Assembly: GCF_030813415.1 (NCBI RefSeq)
Contig: NZ_JAUSUF010000003.1
Span: forward strand, 1 to 64,000
Direction: 5' to 3'
Length of the DNA: 64,000 nucleotides
Source: Eubacterium multiforme
GTDB taxonomy: Bacteria; Bacillota; Clostridia; Clostridiales; Clostridiaceae
Shown: one piece after another, positions 62,442-64,000 of the stretch
Numbering within the stretch: the first letter of the stretch is position 1
How the letters are laid out: every line of letters starts with the position of its first letter
Translations under genes and position numbers: made by a program
The notes under the pieces: model-generated
The model's input: the letters and a program-made list of their open reading frames with translations, nothing else
Database searches by the model: none
Told to the model about the DNA's origin: nothing

Positions 62442-64000
62442 GTGGAAAAGAAACAATTTAAAGCGGAGTCTAAGAGAGTATTAGACCTTATGATTAATTC
62501 AATTTATACTAATAGGGAGATTTTTTTAAGAGAACTTATTTCTAATGCAAGTGATGCAATAGATAAAATTTATTATAAAACTTTATCAGATGACTCTTTA
62601 AGTTTTGATAAAGATAAATATTTTATTAAAATATCTGTTGATAAGGATAATAGAATATTAAAGGTTTGTGACACTGGTATTGGAATGACAAAGGAAGAAC
62701 TTGAAAATAATCTTGGTATAATAGCACAAAGTGGTTCTTTACAATTTAAAAAAGACAATGAATCAAAGGATGAACATGATATAATTGGTCAATTTGGTGT
62801 AGGATTTTATTCATCTTTCCTAGTTGCTGATAAAGTTACAGTTATAAGTAAAGCACTTGGAAGTAATGAAGCTTATAGATGGGAGTCAGAAGGGGCTGAT
62901 GGATATACTATTGAACCTTGTGAAAAAGATTCTGTAGGTACAGAAATTATACTTAAAATAAAGGAAAATACAGAAGAGGAAGATTATGATCAATACTTAG
63001 AAGAATATAAGTTAAGATCAATGATTAAAAAGTATTCTGATTTTATTAGATATCCAATAAAGATGGAAGTAACTAAAACAAGAGTAAAAGAAGATAGTAA
63101 GGATAAAGAAGATAAAGACAAAGAATATGAAGAGTATAAAGAGGAAGAAGTTATAAATAGTATGATTCCTATATGGAAAAAGAATAAAAGCGAACTTACT
63201 GATGATGACTATAATAACTTCTATCAAGAAAAACATTTTGGATTTGATAAGCCATTAAAACATATTCATATAAGTGTTGATGGAGTTGTAAGTTACAATG
63301 CTATATTATATATTCCTGAAAGAATGCCTTTTGATTTTTACACTAAAGAATATGAAAAAGGTTTAGAATTATATTCAAATGGTGTTTTAATTATGGAAAA
63401 GTGTAGCGACTTACTTCCAGATTATTTTGGTTTTGTTAAAGGGGTTGTTGATTCTCCAGATTTATCACTTAACATATCAAGAGAAATTCTTCAACATGAT
63501 AGACAATTAAGACGTATTGCTAAAAATATAAAAAATAAAATCAAAAATGAATTAAAAAATATGCTTAAAAATGATAGAGAAACTTATGAAAAATTCTATG
63601 AAGCCTTTGGTAGACAATTAAAATATGGTGTTTATAGTGATTATGGAGTTAATAAAGAAGACTTACAAGACTTATTAATGTTCTATTCATCAAAGGAAAA
63701 GAAAATGGTAACTTTAGATGAATATGTTGAAAGAATGAAAGAAGAGCAAAAATATATTTATTATGCTGTTGGAGAATCTAGAGATAGAATAGAAAAACTT
63801 CCACAAACAGAACTTGTTTTAGATAAAGGATATGAAATATTATACTTTACAGAAGATGTAGATGAGTTTGCTATAAAAGTTATGATGTCTTACAAAGAAA
63901 AGGAATTTAAATCAGTATCTAGCAGCGATTTAGGTATAGAAAATGATGAAAATAAAGAAGAATCAGAGTCTGATATTAAAGAAAACAAAGAAATTTTTGA
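62442..64000 (+). CDS. htpG: Molecular chaperone HtpG (Hsp90), 3' end outside window
   Basis: ATP-dependent dimeric chaperone. The GHKL ATPase domain is visible: [19 protein letters not shown] (residues 25-43), [11 protein letters not shown] near 75 and [15 protein letters not shown] near 110. The middle domain follows ([29 protein letters not shown]). The frame stays open to base 64000, about 519 codons of the usual 620-640. GTG 62442 is the start, after GGAAGGAGAGATTTTAA. Short minus-strand frames inside are shadows. Confidence 0.96.
   Translation, partial: MEKKQFKAESKRVLDLMINSIYTNREIFLRELISNASDAIDKIYYKTLSDDSLSFDKDKYFIKISVDKDNRILKVCDTGIGMTKEELENNLGIIAQSGSLQFKKDNESKDEHDIIGQFGVGFYSSFLVADKVTVISKALGSNEAYRWESEGADGYTIEPCEKDSVGTEIILKIKENTEEEDYDQYLEEYKLRSMIKKYSDFIRYPIKMEVTKTRVKEDSKDKEDKDKEYEEYKEEEVINSMIPIWKKNKSELTDDDYNNFYQEKHFGFDKPLKHIHISVDGVVSYNAILYIPERMPFDFYTKEYEKGLELYSNGVLIMEKCSDLLPDYFGFVKGVVDSPDLSLNISREILQHDRQLRRIAKNIKNKIKNELKNMLKNDRETYEKFYEAFGRQLKYGVYSDYGVNKEDLQDLLMFYSSKEKKMVTLDEYVERMKEEQKYIYYAVGESRDRIEKLPQTELVLDKGYEILYFTEDVDEFAIKVMMSYKEKEFKSVSSSDLGIENDENKEESESDIKENKEIF

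Noticed and set aside
62573..63236. Minus-strand frames within htpG
   Set aside because: Shadows of the htpG frame, which is well conserved throughout.

Overview
The window reads as a low-GC Firmicute, most likely Clostridium sensu stricto. The grounds are the extreme A/T bias, strong AGGAGG ribosome sites, heavy use of ATA and AGA codons, a SpoIIID-like regulator, a clostridial-type holin, a type I-B CRISPR system and a CIRCE-controlled htpG. The species cannot be fixed from the sequence alone.

Bases 1 to about 31,200 are the right-hand part of a siphovirus-type prophage, all on the + strand. A middle/early stretch (1-6,800) holds two DNA cytosine-C5 methyltransferases, a SpoIIID homologue, a sigma-like late regulator, a tRNA-Ile(UAU), a short tyrosine recombinase and a serine recombinase. 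The late operon follows in standard order: terS, terL, portal, minor head protein fused to a C-terminal Ntox50-type toxin domain, small genes, scaffold, major capsid, connector genes, tail tube, frameshifted tail chaperone pair, tape measure, 1,849-residue baseplate/fibre protein, holin, holin-accessory-like protein and amidase endolysin. Two likely lysogeny genes (PH-like/zinc-ribbon protein, 56-residue excisionase-like protein) close the element. The left end and both att sites are not visible.

Bases about 31,460-44,400 are a complete type I-B CRISPR-Cas locus: array 1 (17 repeats), cas6-cas8b(with internal cas11)-cas7-cas5-cas3, a WYL regulator, cas4-cas1-cas2, then array 2 (29 repeats, same repeat and orientation). 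cas1 carries an in-frame TGA three codons after the catalytic glutamate codon, so interference genes look intact while spacer acquisition is probably lost. Both leaders carry the same inverted motif at identical distances (-181 and -83) from the first repeat.

Bases 44,600-64,000 are chromosomal: an XRE regulator, an AraC regulator divergent from an operon of two ABC exporter-fold half-transporters plus an ECF transporter (S, T and double-ATPase A), a pseudouridine synthase, a small membrane protein, PepC, an AGCS amino-acid:cation symporter, an unknown secreted protein, the 3' remnant of a YfcC-type transporter, a GGDEF-EAL protein and the first five sixths or so of htpG under CIRCE control.
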